A stretch of DNA of 64,000 nucleotides. Source: Paracrocinitomix mangrovi (GTDB lineage Bacteria; Bacteroidota; Bacteroidia; Flavobacteriales_D; Crocinitomicaceae). Shown here piece by piece: positions 9,901 through 17,287 of this stretch (position 1 is its first letter; every line of letters begins with the position of its first letter). The translations under genes and the position numbers were made by a program. The DNA lies in contig NZ_CP091819.1 in NCBI RefSeq assembly GCF_019740355.2, positions 124,001-188,000 on the forward strand, written 5' to 3'. A model generated the notes under the pieces. The model saw nothing but the letters and a program-made list of their open reading frames with translations, ran no database searches and had not been told where the DNA came from.

Positions 9901-10101
9901 AATAACGTTTTGCAAAATGATCAGGCAAGTCTGTACATTGTTGACATGATGGGGAATATTGTGCGGTCTGAAAGAATTTTATTGAGTGAAGGTACAACCT
10001 TTATAAGTCAAAATGTTGCTGATTTATCTCCGGGAAATTATATTACCAAAGTTCATTTTGAAAACGGACTTACTATTGTGAAGAAAATAATTCTCTTTTA
10101 A
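6973..10101 (+). CDS. Large SprB-repeat cell-surface protein with T9SS sorting domain
   Basis: This is a 1042-residue protein. After a signal peptide (MKNLRLLLLVFTLAIPLNNL) come about six SprB-type repeats (residues ~105-560). Each has a core like GGVGPYTYLW followed by VTDAQGC or VTDANGC. A Cna-B/SdrD-like segment (GTVYLDGNSDCVFDTGEQG) lies near 570-640. A conserved beta domain (PNYKEVYPAGIG ... DYTIHFQNEGT) at ~800-930 resembles the DUF7619 type. The last ~75 residues are a T9SS sorting domain (VDIYPVPAHDAITF ... KKIILF). SprB repeats occur in adhesins of gliding Flavobacteria, so this is probably a surface adhesin. A bidirectional terminator follows. Confidence 0.92.
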   Translation: MKNLRLLLLVFTLAIPLNNLFSQTISGTFATVPCDNDGVLDVTTTGLVPPIDYTYYLGGATITHPGVGSTSDQLTNIPMSSTGSIAIYATDGTNSAWNNVSYTSAFGFYLGSTNAVCPSTMGTLNATQFSGGAGPFSFLWTDTLTLNTLSGNNISAPLGNYSCVITDAGSGCVLDMTDSSTVSISQTSSVTATTSSTVASCTNGTATATGTGGVGPYTYLWMNGATSSTISGLTQNNYSVVVTDAQGCQSPTINIFVSQNPLISVNTTVTDASCVQNDGSIIAFGSGGVAPYTYAWSNGQNTNTASNLTGGSVYTVIATDANGCIGQSTSVVGTSSPISVTYSSTPSDCTTPNGSATLAPTGGTPPYTYQWNTTPVVNTATISNLSPGTYSFSVTDALGCVNNGSVVISPSSTINASIQSSNVVCPSTSGNVWVNVSGTNPPFTYLWNNAATSSQISTVPTGAYNCVITDANGCSITKYKTLSTTSPLTIGIATTPVSCIYNSDGGATASVFGGTPPYTYAYSNGGNSATVSGLSMGTQTVTVTDANGCIKTETFYIGNGNTTDDCYCTITGTVYLDGNSDCVFDTGEQGIQNVMVHCSGYGYTFTDANGVYSFQVPTGNFTITEQVNAYYPLSSCQATSTSVNVVAGSGCTTVVDISNDVNVINDLKITTCNLNIPPVPGNYWSQLMIVKNMGTVVENDIQLGYEHDGQLFYDNSTIPNFIQSGGPNHFGVQSGFPVLDPNASTTNLVSYNVPTNIPLGTGINHYDSVANAAPIGVNWLLDFTPWNNVNHFQTVVIGSYDPNYKEVYPAGIGTEGYISSDVTEFDYTIHFQNEGTYFAQNVVITDQLDGDLDWTSLTPGYSDHNYTMTLSESGLITFNFENINLPWKSVYGDALSSGLVQYSIRRLPSNAQGTVFENTASIYFDYNAPIITNTTVNTLSDSVFNGVEEIAVEKEDEKITVDIYPVPAHDAITFKINNVLQNDQASLYIVDMMGNIVRSERILLSEGTTFISQNVADLSPGNYITKVHFENGLTIVKKIILF

Positions 10102-10120
10102 TTGAGAATTTCAAATATTA

Positions 10121-10150
10121 AAAGCCGATTCATTTAAATGAGTCGGCTTT
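10121..10150. terminator. Bidirectional rho-independent terminator
   Basis: A nearly perfect 15-bp dyad (AAAGCCGA on the left, TCGGCTTT on the right, one G-T mismatch) is flanked by T on one side and A on the other. It lies between the convergent genes ending at 10101 (+) and 10155 (-) and can serve both strands. Confidence 0.88.
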
Positions 10151-10154
10151 TTTG

Positions 10155-10652
10155 TTAATTCTCCGTTCCCTTTTGCAGAAATGCTTCAAATTTGTGAAGA
10201 TCTTTGGTGTATCCAATAGGATCTACAAGTACATTTAATTCTACATTAGTGATTACGTACAATGGTTGTGTATTAAATCCAAAAGTTTCTGATTCAAGTT
10301 GGATGTTGTAATCACCTAAAGTACTACCATTAGATAATTCTGTTTTATCGTCAACATACAAAGTGCAAAACACAAAATTACTTTCAATAGTGTGCCTAAT
10401 TTCAGAGTGATCCAAAATTTCCCAGGCCAATTTAGAGTTACCGGTAGTGTTCCATCCGGTGAACATTATCAATATTGGTTTTTTGCAATTAGCTGCACAG
10501 TCCTTGGCATCACCAATCGTGTGATATGATTTATAATTTAATTCTTTGCTGTAGCCATAATTAAGATCTTCTTCAGTGAATTTACATTGGCAATCATTCT
10601 TAACGCATGATGAGAGGCTGATTATCAATTGAAGAAATATTAGTTTTCGCAT
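10155..10652 (-). CDS. Lipoprotein with thioredoxin-like fold (DsbD-gamma type) lacking the CXXC
   Basis: This is a 165-residue protein with a lipoprotein signal (FLQLIISLSSC, Cys16). The rest resembles the C-terminal thioredoxin domain of DsbD: CKKPILIMFTGWN, then FVFCTLYVDDKTEL, FGFNTQPLYVI and GYTKDLHKFEAFLQKG. At the active-site position, where relatives have a pattern like GCVNCRK, this protein has NTTGNSK, so both redox cysteines are missing. It may therefore have a non-redox role, for example in binding. The family assignment rests on the shared flanking motifs; loss of the catalytic pair is directly visible. Confidence 0.78.
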   Translation of the reverse strand: MRKLIFLQLIISLSSCVKNDCQCKFTEEDLNYGYSKELNYKSYHTIGDAKDCAANCKKPILIMFTGWNTTGNSKLAWEILDHSEIRHTIESNFVFCTLYVDDKTELSNGSTLGDYNIQLESETFGFNTQPLYVITNVELNVLVDPIGYTKDLHKFEAFLQKGTEN

Positions 10653-10719
10653 TTCATTCCTTTTAGATTAAACGACATTTCTTCATGAGTATTTCGAAAA
10701 GAATCCCTTTTATAAAGGA

Positions 10720-11172
10720 TTATAGTTCTTCTTCCAAATCAAGAACATCTTCCTGTTTTTTTATTAAAGCCTCTTTCTTTAACTTTCTATTTAAATTGAC
10801 ATAGTAGTTAATTATTAAAGCTATTCCGGCTACAATGATGAAAAAAGGATAGTAAAAAATGACGTTCATGTAAACAAAACCTCCAATTAACCAGGCAAGT
10901 CCAAGTAACAAAACTATGAACCCCGCTACGGCTCCATTTTTAATACCGATTATATGCAGTCCACCGGTTTCCATACTAAGCGATTCTTCTTTTCGTGCAG
11001 CTTCAATGTTCTCCTGTTGTTTTGCCGACACATTATCAATCGCGAAATCAGGACAATCTTCATCAAAATCAGCCCATTCATTTGTAAGAGAGCATACAAG
11101 CCCTTTTTCCATTATAAACTTGCGTTTCAAACAAATTTTGCAAGATTCTAAATGTTGTTCTCTAGTTTTCAT
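10720..11172 (-). CDS. Membrane protein with N-terminal Cys-rich motif
   Basis: This 150-residue protein begins with a cluster of four Cys: HLESCKICLKRKF, then GLVCSLTNEWADFDEDCPDF. That resembles small zinc-binding cytoplasmic heads in Bacteroidota membrane proteins. Two closely spaced hydrophobic helices follow at about 78-100 and 104-126, then a charged tail (KKEALIKKQEDVLDLEEEL). No catalytic motif is recognised. It follows the gene ending at 11174 by a single nucleotide and is probably in an operon with it and the lipoprotein gene starting at 12602. Confidence 0.78.
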   Translation of the reverse strand: MKTREQHLESCKICLKRKFIMEKGLVCSLTNEWADFDEDCPDFAIDNVSAKQQENIEAARKEESLSMETGGLHIIGIKNGAVAGFIVLLLGLAWLIGGFVYMNVIFYYPFFIIVAGIALIINYYVNLNRKLKKEALIKKQEDVLDLEEEL

Positions 11173-11173
11173 T

Positions 11174-11632
11174 TCAATTTTTTGAGTTTATTTTTCGATT
11201 CTGCTTCAAATCAAATTTTTCTCCTTCCTTAAAACCAAATGGTAGAATAGGACTCTTTATTCCAAAAGGTCCGGTACCGTTATCTTGATAATACAATTCT
11301 TCAGGTTCTGCTGAATATCTGCCTGAACAAAGTAAATTTATCACTGTGTTTGTTTCGGTAATATCTTTTACAGAAATATCTATCCAAACAGGAACTTTAT
11401 TCTTTCTGAGTAAAAGGTCAATTACTTCAGTTTTATTCAAACCATTTATAATCTTGTGATCGTCTTCTGGGTAAAGGTCAAATTGCGTTAAAGAAGGGTC
11501 ATCATAAGACATATTAAGTTGGACTTCATATACAAATGATTTAGGTAGCATATTCGATACATACCTTTGACCAAATTCAAAGGCAAATTCAGTTGCTTTT
11601 GTCAATAGATTATCGAACTCAATTACAGTCAT
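11174..11632 (-). CDS. Hypothetical cytoplasmic protein
   Basis: I place the start at the ATG at 11632 (MTVIEFDNLL). A longer reading would overlap the upstream lipoprotein gene by about 120 nt and would add a basic, atypical N-terminus. The resulting 152-residue protein has no signal peptide or membrane helix. It contains mixed alpha/beta segments (SFVYEVQLNMSYDD, VPVWIDISVKDITE) and a basic tail. Spacing is 7 nt from the gene above and 1 nt to the gene below. No family is recognised. Confidence 0.72.
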   Translation of the reverse strand: MTVIEFDNLLTKATEFAFEFGQRYVSNMLPKSFVYEVQLNMSYDDPSLTQFDLYPEDDHKIINGLNKTEVIDLLLRKNKVPVWIDISVKDITETNTVINLLCSGRYSAEPEELYYQDNGTGPFGIKSPILPFGFKEGEKFDLKQNRKINSKN

Positions 11633-11639
11633 ATATCCT

Positions 11640-12602
11640 CTACTGCTGCACGTATGCCTCGTACATTTGAGTTTTAAACTTGCGTGATAAACCAGGAAAT
11701 ACAGATTCAATTTCTTTCGCAATTTCATTTCTTTCGGCACTAATGGCTTCTGTGTCACTTGGGTCTAAAGAAGTGAAGTATTGAATCCAAGGTAGGTAAT
11801 CTAAATTGGCACTTATTTTAACTCCTAATCCTATAATTATCGGATGAGATTTTATATTGTGCATTGTATCGGGCAAAGAGATTTTACTTTCATAATCCAT
11901 TTTTACTGAATTTGAATAATCAATCATCTCTTGTCGTTTGTCATAGAAAAAAAGTCCTTCGCATGGTTCTATTGTCAATTCTGCAAAAAGAGAATAGATA
12001 TAAGCATTTACTATATCTCCCTCTTGTCTGAATTCCTGACTTGCGTAATAGAATTCGGGAGCGGTCATACCGTACGAAGTCAATGTTGAAAGGCTCAAAA
12101 AATCAAGTTTCCATTCCTCGTCATAATAGCCATATAGTGCAGTAATTAAAAGTTCAGAACTCCCAGTGTTTTTAACTAACAAACTTAAATATGATTCTTC
12201 AGCCATGCTTCTGTATCTGATTTCAAATTTGTTTGTGTCTCCACCACGATTAAATTTTTCATCAATTTTTATTTCAACTTTTGGTTCAGATGCTTTAGCA
12301 TAGTATTCACCAAAAACAGAAAATTCGTTTGTTTCCATCAATTTCCCATATGAATCTAAAATAGGAGTTCCTTCAATAAATCCTTCATCTAGCATGTATT
12401 TGGATGCAACTTTTGATATATCGCGTGAATTCTCTGCTTCAAGACATTCAACAACAAATTGGTTTTTCTCTTGAATTGTATTGCGAAGATTTTCATCAAT
12501 AGATTTGCCAGATTGTAAACTAGAACTGGTACTAGTGCTTGTTTTGACATTGAAATCACAGGCCGACAAAACCAAGAGTAAAAATGGAATGTATTTTCTC
12601 AT
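11640..12602 (-). CDS. Lipoprotein of unknown function
   Basis: This is a 320-residue protein. The signal sequence ends in a lipobox (LLLVLSAC, Cys15) followed by a Ser/Thr-rich linker, so it is anchored in the envelope. The mature region has an NTF2-like look at residues 40-180 (VVECLEAENSRDISKVASKY, then FGEYYAKASEPKVEIKI and TALYGYYDEEWKLDFL), followed by a helical region (SQEFRQEGDIVNAYIYS). It is the first gene of the probable three-gene unit down to 10720. The fold remark is tentative. Upstream on the minus strand is a TAACTTTG box near 12636, consistent with a Bacteroidota -7 element. Confidence 0.75.
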   Translation of the reverse strand: MRKYIPFLLLVLSACDFNVKTSTSTSSSLQSGKSIDENLRNTIQEKNQFVVECLEAENSRDISKVASKYMLDEGFIEGTPILDSYGKLMETNEFSVFGEYYAKASEPKVEIKIDEKFNRGGDTNKFEIRYRSMAEESYLSLLVKNTGSSELLITALYGYYDEEWKLDFLSLSTLTSYGMTAPEFYYASQEFRQEGDIVNAYIYSLFAELTIEPCEGLFFYDKRQEMIDYSNSVKMDYESKISLPDTMHNIKSHPIIIGLGVKISANLDYLPWIQYFTSLDPSDTEAISAERNEIAKEIESVFPGLSRKFKTQMYEAYVQQ

Positions 12603-12711
12603 AAGTTGAAAATTGGGTTAATGTTGTAGCAAAGTTATCAAAAGTGATTTACCCACACACAAACCAAGATAAAACCCCAACATTTTTAAACCAATTTGAT
12701 GAGCTTAATTG

Positions 12712-12719
12712 TAACTTTG
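12712..12719 (+). promoter_or_regulatory. Putative Bacteroidota -7 promoter box
   Basis: TAACTTTG matches the Bacteroidota consensus TAnnTTTG and lies 53 nt before the ATG at 12773. No TTG is found at the usual distance upstream, so support is partial. Confidence 0.4.
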
Positions 12720-12772
12720 CACCGCTTTTATTGTTTATTGTACATAACCCAAACAGCTAATCAAAACATCTT

Positions 12773-13699
12773 ATGGATAAAATTATTTTAGCATTTCTAT
12801 TGGCATTCAGTTCATTATCATTTGCTCAAGAGGGCGTTCTTAGCATTGCTATTTATGAATTTCAATCACCTGAGCTAGGGATATTAAATGCAAATAATGA
12901 TACGATAGTAAAACTTGATAAAGAAGATTTAAACCATGGATATTATGGGGGTGATTATATGTACGACGATCATGCTTTCTATTCGTACGAAGACACACTA
13001 GCTGCAGGAATTTATAAAATTTATGTAAAGCAGGGTGACAGTGTGTTTTTAGAAAGAAAGAACATATTGTTAGAAGATCAAAAGAAGAACTCAATCAATT
13101 TTAGCCTTCCCCAAATGTATGTTATGGATATAGTATTGGATACTACATCTTTTGATAAGGACGGTATGCCTTACGGAACCTATTTTGCCGGAGGATTTGA
13201 ATTGTCATCTGCTTTACCAACAACTAACAATTACTACAATTTTAACGGAGGAATCAAAGGATATTACAATTTCAACTGGATGGCCAATAATTGGTTTGGC
13301 GGTGGTTTAAACTATGGTGTCAGTTATGAGTATCACAATTTACATCAAGCGGATGTCAATGGGTCTGGCGTTGGTTTTCAACATCAGTATTATACCTATT
13401 GGAGCGGTTTTATTGGACCGCAAGCAGTATTTTCAATCCCAGAATGGAAGCCACTTGTAATTCTTGGTGCTAGATATTACCTGCCACTTTACACCAGATT
13501 AAATCAAAAGGATGACGATCTTAAACTAAAAACCAGGGATCTACACAATTGGAATGACCTGAGAGTTTCTGCTTCCATGGGATACAATTTTGTACACGTT
13601 TTTGCAGAGTACAGATTCTTTACTTTTATGAAATCTTCATTGCCTGATATTCCGTTTTTGTATTTTGGAGTAAGGTTTATTGTAGGAGATAATTTGTAA
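12773..13699 (+). CDS. Predicted outer-membrane / envelope beta-barrel protein
   Basis: This 308-residue protein has a signal peptide (MDKIILAFLLAFSSLSFAQ). An N-terminal ~100-residue beta domain (LSIAIYEFQSPELGIL) is followed by a region rich in Gly, Tyr and Phe with alternating strands (GTYFAGGFELSSALP, GGIKGYYNFNWMANNWFGGG, FAEYRFFTFMKSS, LYFGVRFIVGD). This is typical of small outer-membrane barrels in Bacteroidota. The final strand ends near the C-terminus. No substrate can be assigned. The fragment of a lipoprotein-like gene lies just downstream on the other strand. Confidence 0.75.
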   Translation: MDKIILAFLLAFSSLSFAQEGVLSIAIYEFQSPELGILNANNDTIVKLDKEDLNHGYYGGDYMYDDHAFYSYEDTLAAGIYKIYVKQGDSVFLERKNILLEDQKKNSINFSLPQMYVMDIVLDTTSFDKDGMPYGTYFAGGFELSSALPTTNNYYNFNGGIKGYYNFNWMANNWFGGGLNYGVSYEYHNLHQADVNGSGVGFQHQYYTYWSGFIGPQAVFSIPEWKPLVILGARYYLPLYTRLNQKDDDLKLKTRDLHNWNDLRVSASMGYNFVHVFAEYRFFTFMKSSLPDIPFLYFGVRFIVGDNL

Positions 13700-13700
13700 T

Positions 13701-13759
13701 GAATTTGGTAGGGAAGGGGGCTTATTTCCTTTTCAACTTTATTTTTTCTTTACCTAATA
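13701..13759. repeat. Left copy of ~59-bp direct repeat flanking the RAYT element
   Basis: This stretch matches 14461-14520 with about five mismatches and a one-base indel, in the same orientation. The right copy is the 3' end of the lipoprotein gene at 14483. Read on the minus strand, the left copy also encodes LGKEKIKLKRK and a stop, so it is a detached gene end. Confidence 0.85.
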
Positions 13760-13760
13760 C
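13719..13760 (-). pseudogene. Detached 3' end of a paralogue of the lipoprotein gene at 14483-15334
   Basis: On the minus strand this encodes VLGKEKIKLKRK followed by TAA. The neighbouring intact gene ends in ILGKEKIKLKRK with the same stop. The two differ mainly at codon positions that keep the peptide. Nothing upstream continues the frame, because the RAYT element and its REP-like hairpin begin there. It looks like the remnant of a tandem duplicate cut off by insertion or recombination. Confidence 0.65.
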
Positions 13761-13768
13761 TTTTTTTG

Positions 13769-13817
13769 CTGCCGCGCGTCCCAATTTACTGCCGCGCGAT
13801 TTTATCGCGTGGTATAT
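13769..13817. repeat. REP-like palindromic element A (downstream flank of RAYT)
   Basis: It holds two direct CTGCCGCGCG copies (13769-13778 and 13789-13798) and a hairpin, GCGCGAT facing ATCGCGT. On the minus strand it reads CACGCGATAAAATCGCGCGG, matching element B at 14433-14453 but in inverted orientation, so A and B flank the transposase as an inverted pair. Confidence 0.75.
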
Positions 13818-13823
13818 ATTTTT

Positions 13824-14384
13824 TTAATCTACGGAAACTAAAACAACATCCTCCAATAAGCCAATATTACCGGCATAGTCAGTAGCACTGCTATACTTAT
13901 AATCTTCAGCTCTATATACTAAACCAGCTTTAACTGGATTGTTATGGATGTATCTTATTTTTTCAGAAATAACTTTGTTGCTCCAAATTTCAATTGGTTT
14001 ATTATCATGTCTCCAGAATTGATAATTATCAACATTAGAAGATGTATCAGCAGCTTTCTTAAAAGTATTTAATAAAAATTCCCGTCTACTTTCTTTAGGA
14101 TTGGATTTAATTGCTCTAACAATTGCTTTACTAGTATATCTTTTAAAATCGCCTAAAATTTGTTCTGGTTTAGCTTCATTTAGTGCTCTAAAAGCTAGAT
14201 GAACGTGATTGCTCATGATACACCATGCATATATTTCCATGCCTTTGTGTTTTTGGCAATAAGCTAGACTCTCAATTAAAATTTCTTTATAATCGTTACT
14301 GGTAAAAACATCAATCCATTCTACAACAGCAAAGCTCACAAAATAAGCTCCATCTGGATTGTGGAATTTATAGTTTCTACTCAT
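13824..14384 (-). CDS. REP-associated tyrosine transposase (RAYT, Y1/IS200-like HUH family)
   Basis: This is a 186-residue protein. It has the N-terminal fold and motif of Y1 transposases: WCIMSNHVHLAF holds the HUH pair (His60, His62), the helix with FKRYTSKAI carries a candidate nucleophile Tyr83, and the C-terminal signature YIHNNPVKAGLV is typical of RAYTs. Such enzymes cut single-stranded palindromes and are thought to spread REP sequences. The gene is bordered on both sides by REP-like hairpins in inverted orientation, which strongly supports the call. All key residues look intact. The start ATG at 14384 lies 18 nt from conserved element-flank sequence. Confidence 0.9.
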   Translation of the reverse strand: MSRNYKFHNPDGAYFVSFAVVEWIDVFTSNDYKEILIESLAYCQKHKGMEIYAWCIMSNHVHLAFRALNEAKPEQILGDFKRYTSKAIVRAIKSNPKESRREFLLNTFKKAADTSSNVDNYQFWRHDNKPIEIWSNKVISEKIRYIHNNPVKAGLVYRAEDYKYSSATDYAGNIGLLEDVVLVSVD

Positions 14385-14402
14385 AGAAATTGAATATAGT
14401 TA

Positions 14403-14463
14403 GAAATCAGGAATTTGATTGAGTTTTGGATATCACGCGATATAATCGCGCGATAGCGGGGAT
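14403..14463. repeat. REP-like palindromic element B (upstream flank of RAYT)
   Basis: It comprises a conserved flank (TTAGAAATCAGGAATTTGAT) and a hairpin, CGCGAT (14436-14441) facing ATCGCG (14445-14450), then CGATAGCGGGG. Element C at 17567-17645 shares the flank and the GATAGCGGGG end. Element A is its inverted counterpart across the transposase gene. Confidence 0.78.
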
Positions 14464-14520
14464 TTTGGTAGGGGAAGAAGGCTTATTTCCTTTTCAACTT
14501 AATTTTTTCTTTACCTAATA
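14461..14520. repeat. Right copy of ~59-bp direct repeat flanking the RAYT element
   Basis: This copy covers the last 12 codons of the lipoprotein gene at 14483-15334 plus about 22 bp downstream. Its match at 13701-13759 lies on the far side of the RAYT. Confidence 0.85.
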
Positions 14521-15334
14521 TCAGATAATCTCCTTCTTGGATTTCTCCATCATAAATAACTTTCTCGTGAACAAATTCTGTTAGCAGTAATTTATCATCT
14601 TTAAATACCCAATTGTATTGCTTGTAATTTCTAGTCTCCTTATTCTTGAATGTTATGACATCAAGATTTTTGTGCATGTGCAAAGTTCCAAAATAGTTGC
14701 GCACTTCATATGAGTCATATCCTTCAAAACCACTTAATTGTCCATTTTCTCCAAAAACTACTTCATTGTTGGTAGTTGTATTTATATACTTTCCTTCAAA
14801 AAACTGCTTATTGAAATAATCAGTCACATTTTCACCAATTACATAAAAGTCCTTGTTCTCTTTTGTAAAATAACTTAGATCATCTCTCTTTCTGAAAGTA
14901 TAAAAAGTTGAGTCAACTCTTTCTGCATTTGGGTATTGAATTAGGTTTAATACTGAATCATTTAAAATGAGATACCAATTGTCTTGTGAAATATTTGAAA
15001 CCAAGGTTGATATTGTATCAGACTTAGTATTTATCAAAAATTGATCATGTTCAATTGAACCGTAAGATTTGATAGAATCATGCTCTATTTCTAAAATTAT
15101 TGCAAACCATGTAGGGATTTGAACTCGATACTTTGCAATTTCTTTGTTGGCTATAATGGTATCAAAATAATTGGTTAATCCCCAAGTTCCGTTGAGGTTA
15201 GAATCTGAAAGCTCAACAAGGCTAGAATCACTTTTACTTTCGATATTTTGATTTGCATCATTATCCTGATTCGTAGCACCGGAATTGCAAGCCACAAGTG
15301 CAATGATTCCTAATAGGTAGATTAAATGCTTCAT
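14483..15334 (-). CDS. Lipoprotein of unknown function
   Basis: This is a 283-residue protein. The signal ends with the lipobox LIALVAC (Cys16), followed by an Asn/Asp/Ser-rich linker. The mature part has alternating beta segments with repeated WxxxF/Y patterns (LNGTWGLTNYFDTIIANKEI, DNWYLILNDSVLNLIQYP, QYNWVFKDDKLLLTEFV), suggesting a lipocalin-like or META-like beta barrel. That fold is tentative. It ends in a Lys-rich tail that is duplicated on the other side of the RAYT. A degenerate REP-like copy sits just upstream of its start. Confidence 0.78.
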   Translation of the reverse strand: MKHLIYLLGIIALVACNSGATNQDNDANQNIESKSDSSLVELSDSNLNGTWGLTNYFDTIIANKEIAKYRVQIPTWFAIILEIEHDSIKSYGSIEHDQFLINTKSDTISTLVSNISQDNWYLILNDSVLNLIQYPNAERVDSTFYTFRKRDDLSYFTKENKDFYVIGENVTDYFNKQFFEGKYINTTTNNEVVFGENGQLSGFEGYDSYEVRNYFGTLHMHKNLDVITFKNKETRNYKQYNWVFKDDKLLLTEFVHEKVIYDGEIQEGDYLILGKEKIKLKRK

Positions 15335-15340
15335 TCTAAG

Positions 15341-15391
15341 TTTTGGTAATTGTTGGAATTAGTTCAAGTTTAGGATATCGCGTGATTAGGG
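15341..15391. repeat. Degenerate REP-like copy D
   Basis: Immediately upstream of the lipoprotein start at 15334. It reads GTTGGAATTAGTTCAAGTTT then GGATATCGCGTGATTAGGG. This fits element B with the central hairpin deleted. The similarity is weak but collinear. Confidence 0.45.
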
Positions 15392-15394
15392 TAA

Positions 15395-17122
15395 CTATTT
15401 CTTTATAAATTTCCGCACCATTATTTGGTCCTTTAATTGAAATTTGACCAAATAAAGGCCGGTTGGTATAGAGGATACATTTATGGTTGATTCATTGGTA
15501 GACAATTTTTTCTGCAATACCAAAGCTCCCTCCATATTGTAAACATCAACGCTAACTGTTTCTTTAAATTGAGATGTTATATTTAATAGTTGTTCGGTAG
15601 GATTTGGGAAAATTTCAAAATTATCTTCCATGAAAAACGGAGTTCCGAGTCCATTAATTTCGTTCCACATAATAATAAATGAATCATATCCCTGTACACT
15701 TGAATTCATTATATAATTGGTTGAATCAGGGTCAAAATCAATATTTCCAAAAAAGGACCCGGTTAAGTATATCTTATCATTCGGTTTGAATTGAATTTTG
15801 CAATCTATGAAAGTATTGTTATCACCACCAATTTGTCTGGCCCAACTAAAACTACCATTTTCATCAAGTTTTAATACGTAAAGATCTAATGCGCTGGCAG
15901 AAATGAAGTTGACAGCATTAGGACCCGGATCACAGTCTATTGTGTCTGAAAATCTACCTATACCATAAATCTCTCCATTTTCATTTGTTGAAACGGAGGC
16001 TCCTTCTGCATAATTATATCCGGTTATTTGTTTTGTAAATACAAAGTTTCCTGAAGCATCTAACTTGTTGATAAAAGCATCATTTGTATAAAAACCGATA
16101 GAGTTATTGGAATTCAGTACAAATGGATTTGAAGAGACCAATGGGTTAAAATCTACAACTCCGGTAAATGTTCCCATTGTTATAACATTATAATTGTAAT
16201 CTACTGTAATAGAGTTAGGTAAAACATCTCCAATTCCTTCTACAATCATTGAATTTGCCCAAATTAATTCACCATTACTTGAATATTTGCAAATAAACCC
16301 ACTGGATAATGAACTTGGACCAATCAATTCAAACGAGTTTCCACTTGGATCAAAATCAACCGTGTCAGCGAATTGCCCCGTGATATAAATACTATTCAAA
16401 TCATCATGACAAAGTGAGTTTATAAGATCGTAACCACTACTGTTACCTAAATTAAATGCCCATAAGAAATTACCTGCAGAATCTAATTTAGTAATATACA
16501 TGTTAGAAGAACCAACTCCAGAAGGGTCTAGATTGTAAACTCCAGGCCCGGGATCCATGTCAATTTGAAAATTAAATTTTCCTCCAAAGCAAATGTTGTT
16601 TTCGCTATCCAGGTGCATTGCTGATAATATAGTTCCGTAAGAATTACCAACATTTTTGACCCATACAAAATTGCCATTTCCATTCAATTTTAATACGTAT
16701 AGAGAATTTACCGGGCTACTTGTTAATATTTGGTTTTGAGGTCCCGGATCAAAGTCAACCGAGTCTTCAAAAATGCCCGCTATGTAAACGTTTTCCTCTT
16801 CATCAGTTTGGATTCCCGCTACAGATTCATTACCGGGTCCGCCAATCTGTTTGGCCCAAATAAAGTTTCCATCCGGATCTAATTTTAAAATAAATACATC
16901 ATCACCTCCATTGGAAGTCATAATAAATGTATTAGGTCCCGGATCAAAGTCGGCACTTCCTTGAAAAATGCCGGTTACATAAACATATCCTGAATCGTCA
17001 ACAAAGAGTTTTTCACTGTTATCAAATGCGCCGTTAATTTGTTTGGCCCAACCCAGTTGTGGATCCTGTGAAAAACTACAATAGCCGGATAACAATAAAA
17101 GAATTAGAAATAAATTTTTCAT
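15395..17122 (-). CDS. T9SS-secreted SBBP-type beta-propeller protein
   Basis: This is a 575-residue protein. After a signal peptide (MKNLFLILLLLSGYCSFSQ) come about eight repeats of ~55 residues, each with a core like GYVYVTGIFQGSADFDPGPN and then FILKLDPDGNFIWAKQIGG. This is the SBBP beta-propeller repeat common in Bacteroidota surface proteins. The last ~75 residues form a T9SS sorting domain (FEIFPNPTEQLLNI ... LVKFQLKDQIMVRKFIKK). The DFDPGP loops probably bind calcium. The role is likely adhesion or surface decoration; no enzymatic residues are apparent. Confidence 0.9.
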   Translation of the reverse strand: MKNLFLILLLLSGYCSFSQDPQLGWAKQINGAFDNSEKLFVDDSGYVYVTGIFQGSADFDPGPNTFIMTSNGGDDVFILKLDPDGNFIWAKQIGGPGNESVAGIQTDEEENVYIAGIFEDSVDFDPGPQNQILTSSPVNSLYVLKLNGNGNFVWVKNVGNSYGTILSAMHLDSENNICFGGKFNFQIDMDPGPGVYNLDPSGVGSSNMYITKLDSAGNFLWAFNLGNSSGYDLINSLCHDDLNSIYITGQFADTVDFDPSGNSFELIGPSSLSSGFICKYSSNGELIWANSMIVEGIGDVLPNSITVDYNYNVITMGTFTGVVDFNPLVSSNPFVLNSNNSIGFYTNDAFINKLDASGNFVFTKQITGYNYAEGASVSTNENGEIYGIGRFSDTIDCDPGPNAVNFISASALDLYVLKLDENGSFSWARQIGGDNNTFIDCKIQFKPNDKIYLTGSFFGNIDFDPDSTNYIMNSSVQGYDSFIIMWNEINGLGTPFFMEDNFEIFPNPTEQLLNITSQFKETVSVDVYNMEGALVLQKKLSTNESTINVSSIPTGLYLVKFQLKDQIMVRKFIKK

Positions 17123-17287
17123 CTTGTTTTGGGATGTATGAAAAGTTCTCTGAAAGTAAATGAAAAAATTGTAACAGCATGTATCAATTTATAGAGAATT
17201 TAAGAGAGTTTCATAGTTTACTCCTTATGACGAAATAGTAATGACAAGGAATAAAAAATTGAAATTAGGAAAAAAAATATTCAATTT

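Noticed and set aside
10916-11185. Plus-strand open frames opposite the Cys-rich membrane protein gene
   Set aside because: They lie antisense to a gene with two clear membrane helices and a conserved Cys cluster; composition is not protein-like.
11174-11758. Longer N-terminus for the hypothetical gene ending at 11174
   Set aside because: It would overlap the upstream lipoprotein gene by about 120 nt and add an atypical basic stretch; the ATG at 11632 fits neighbouring gene spacing.
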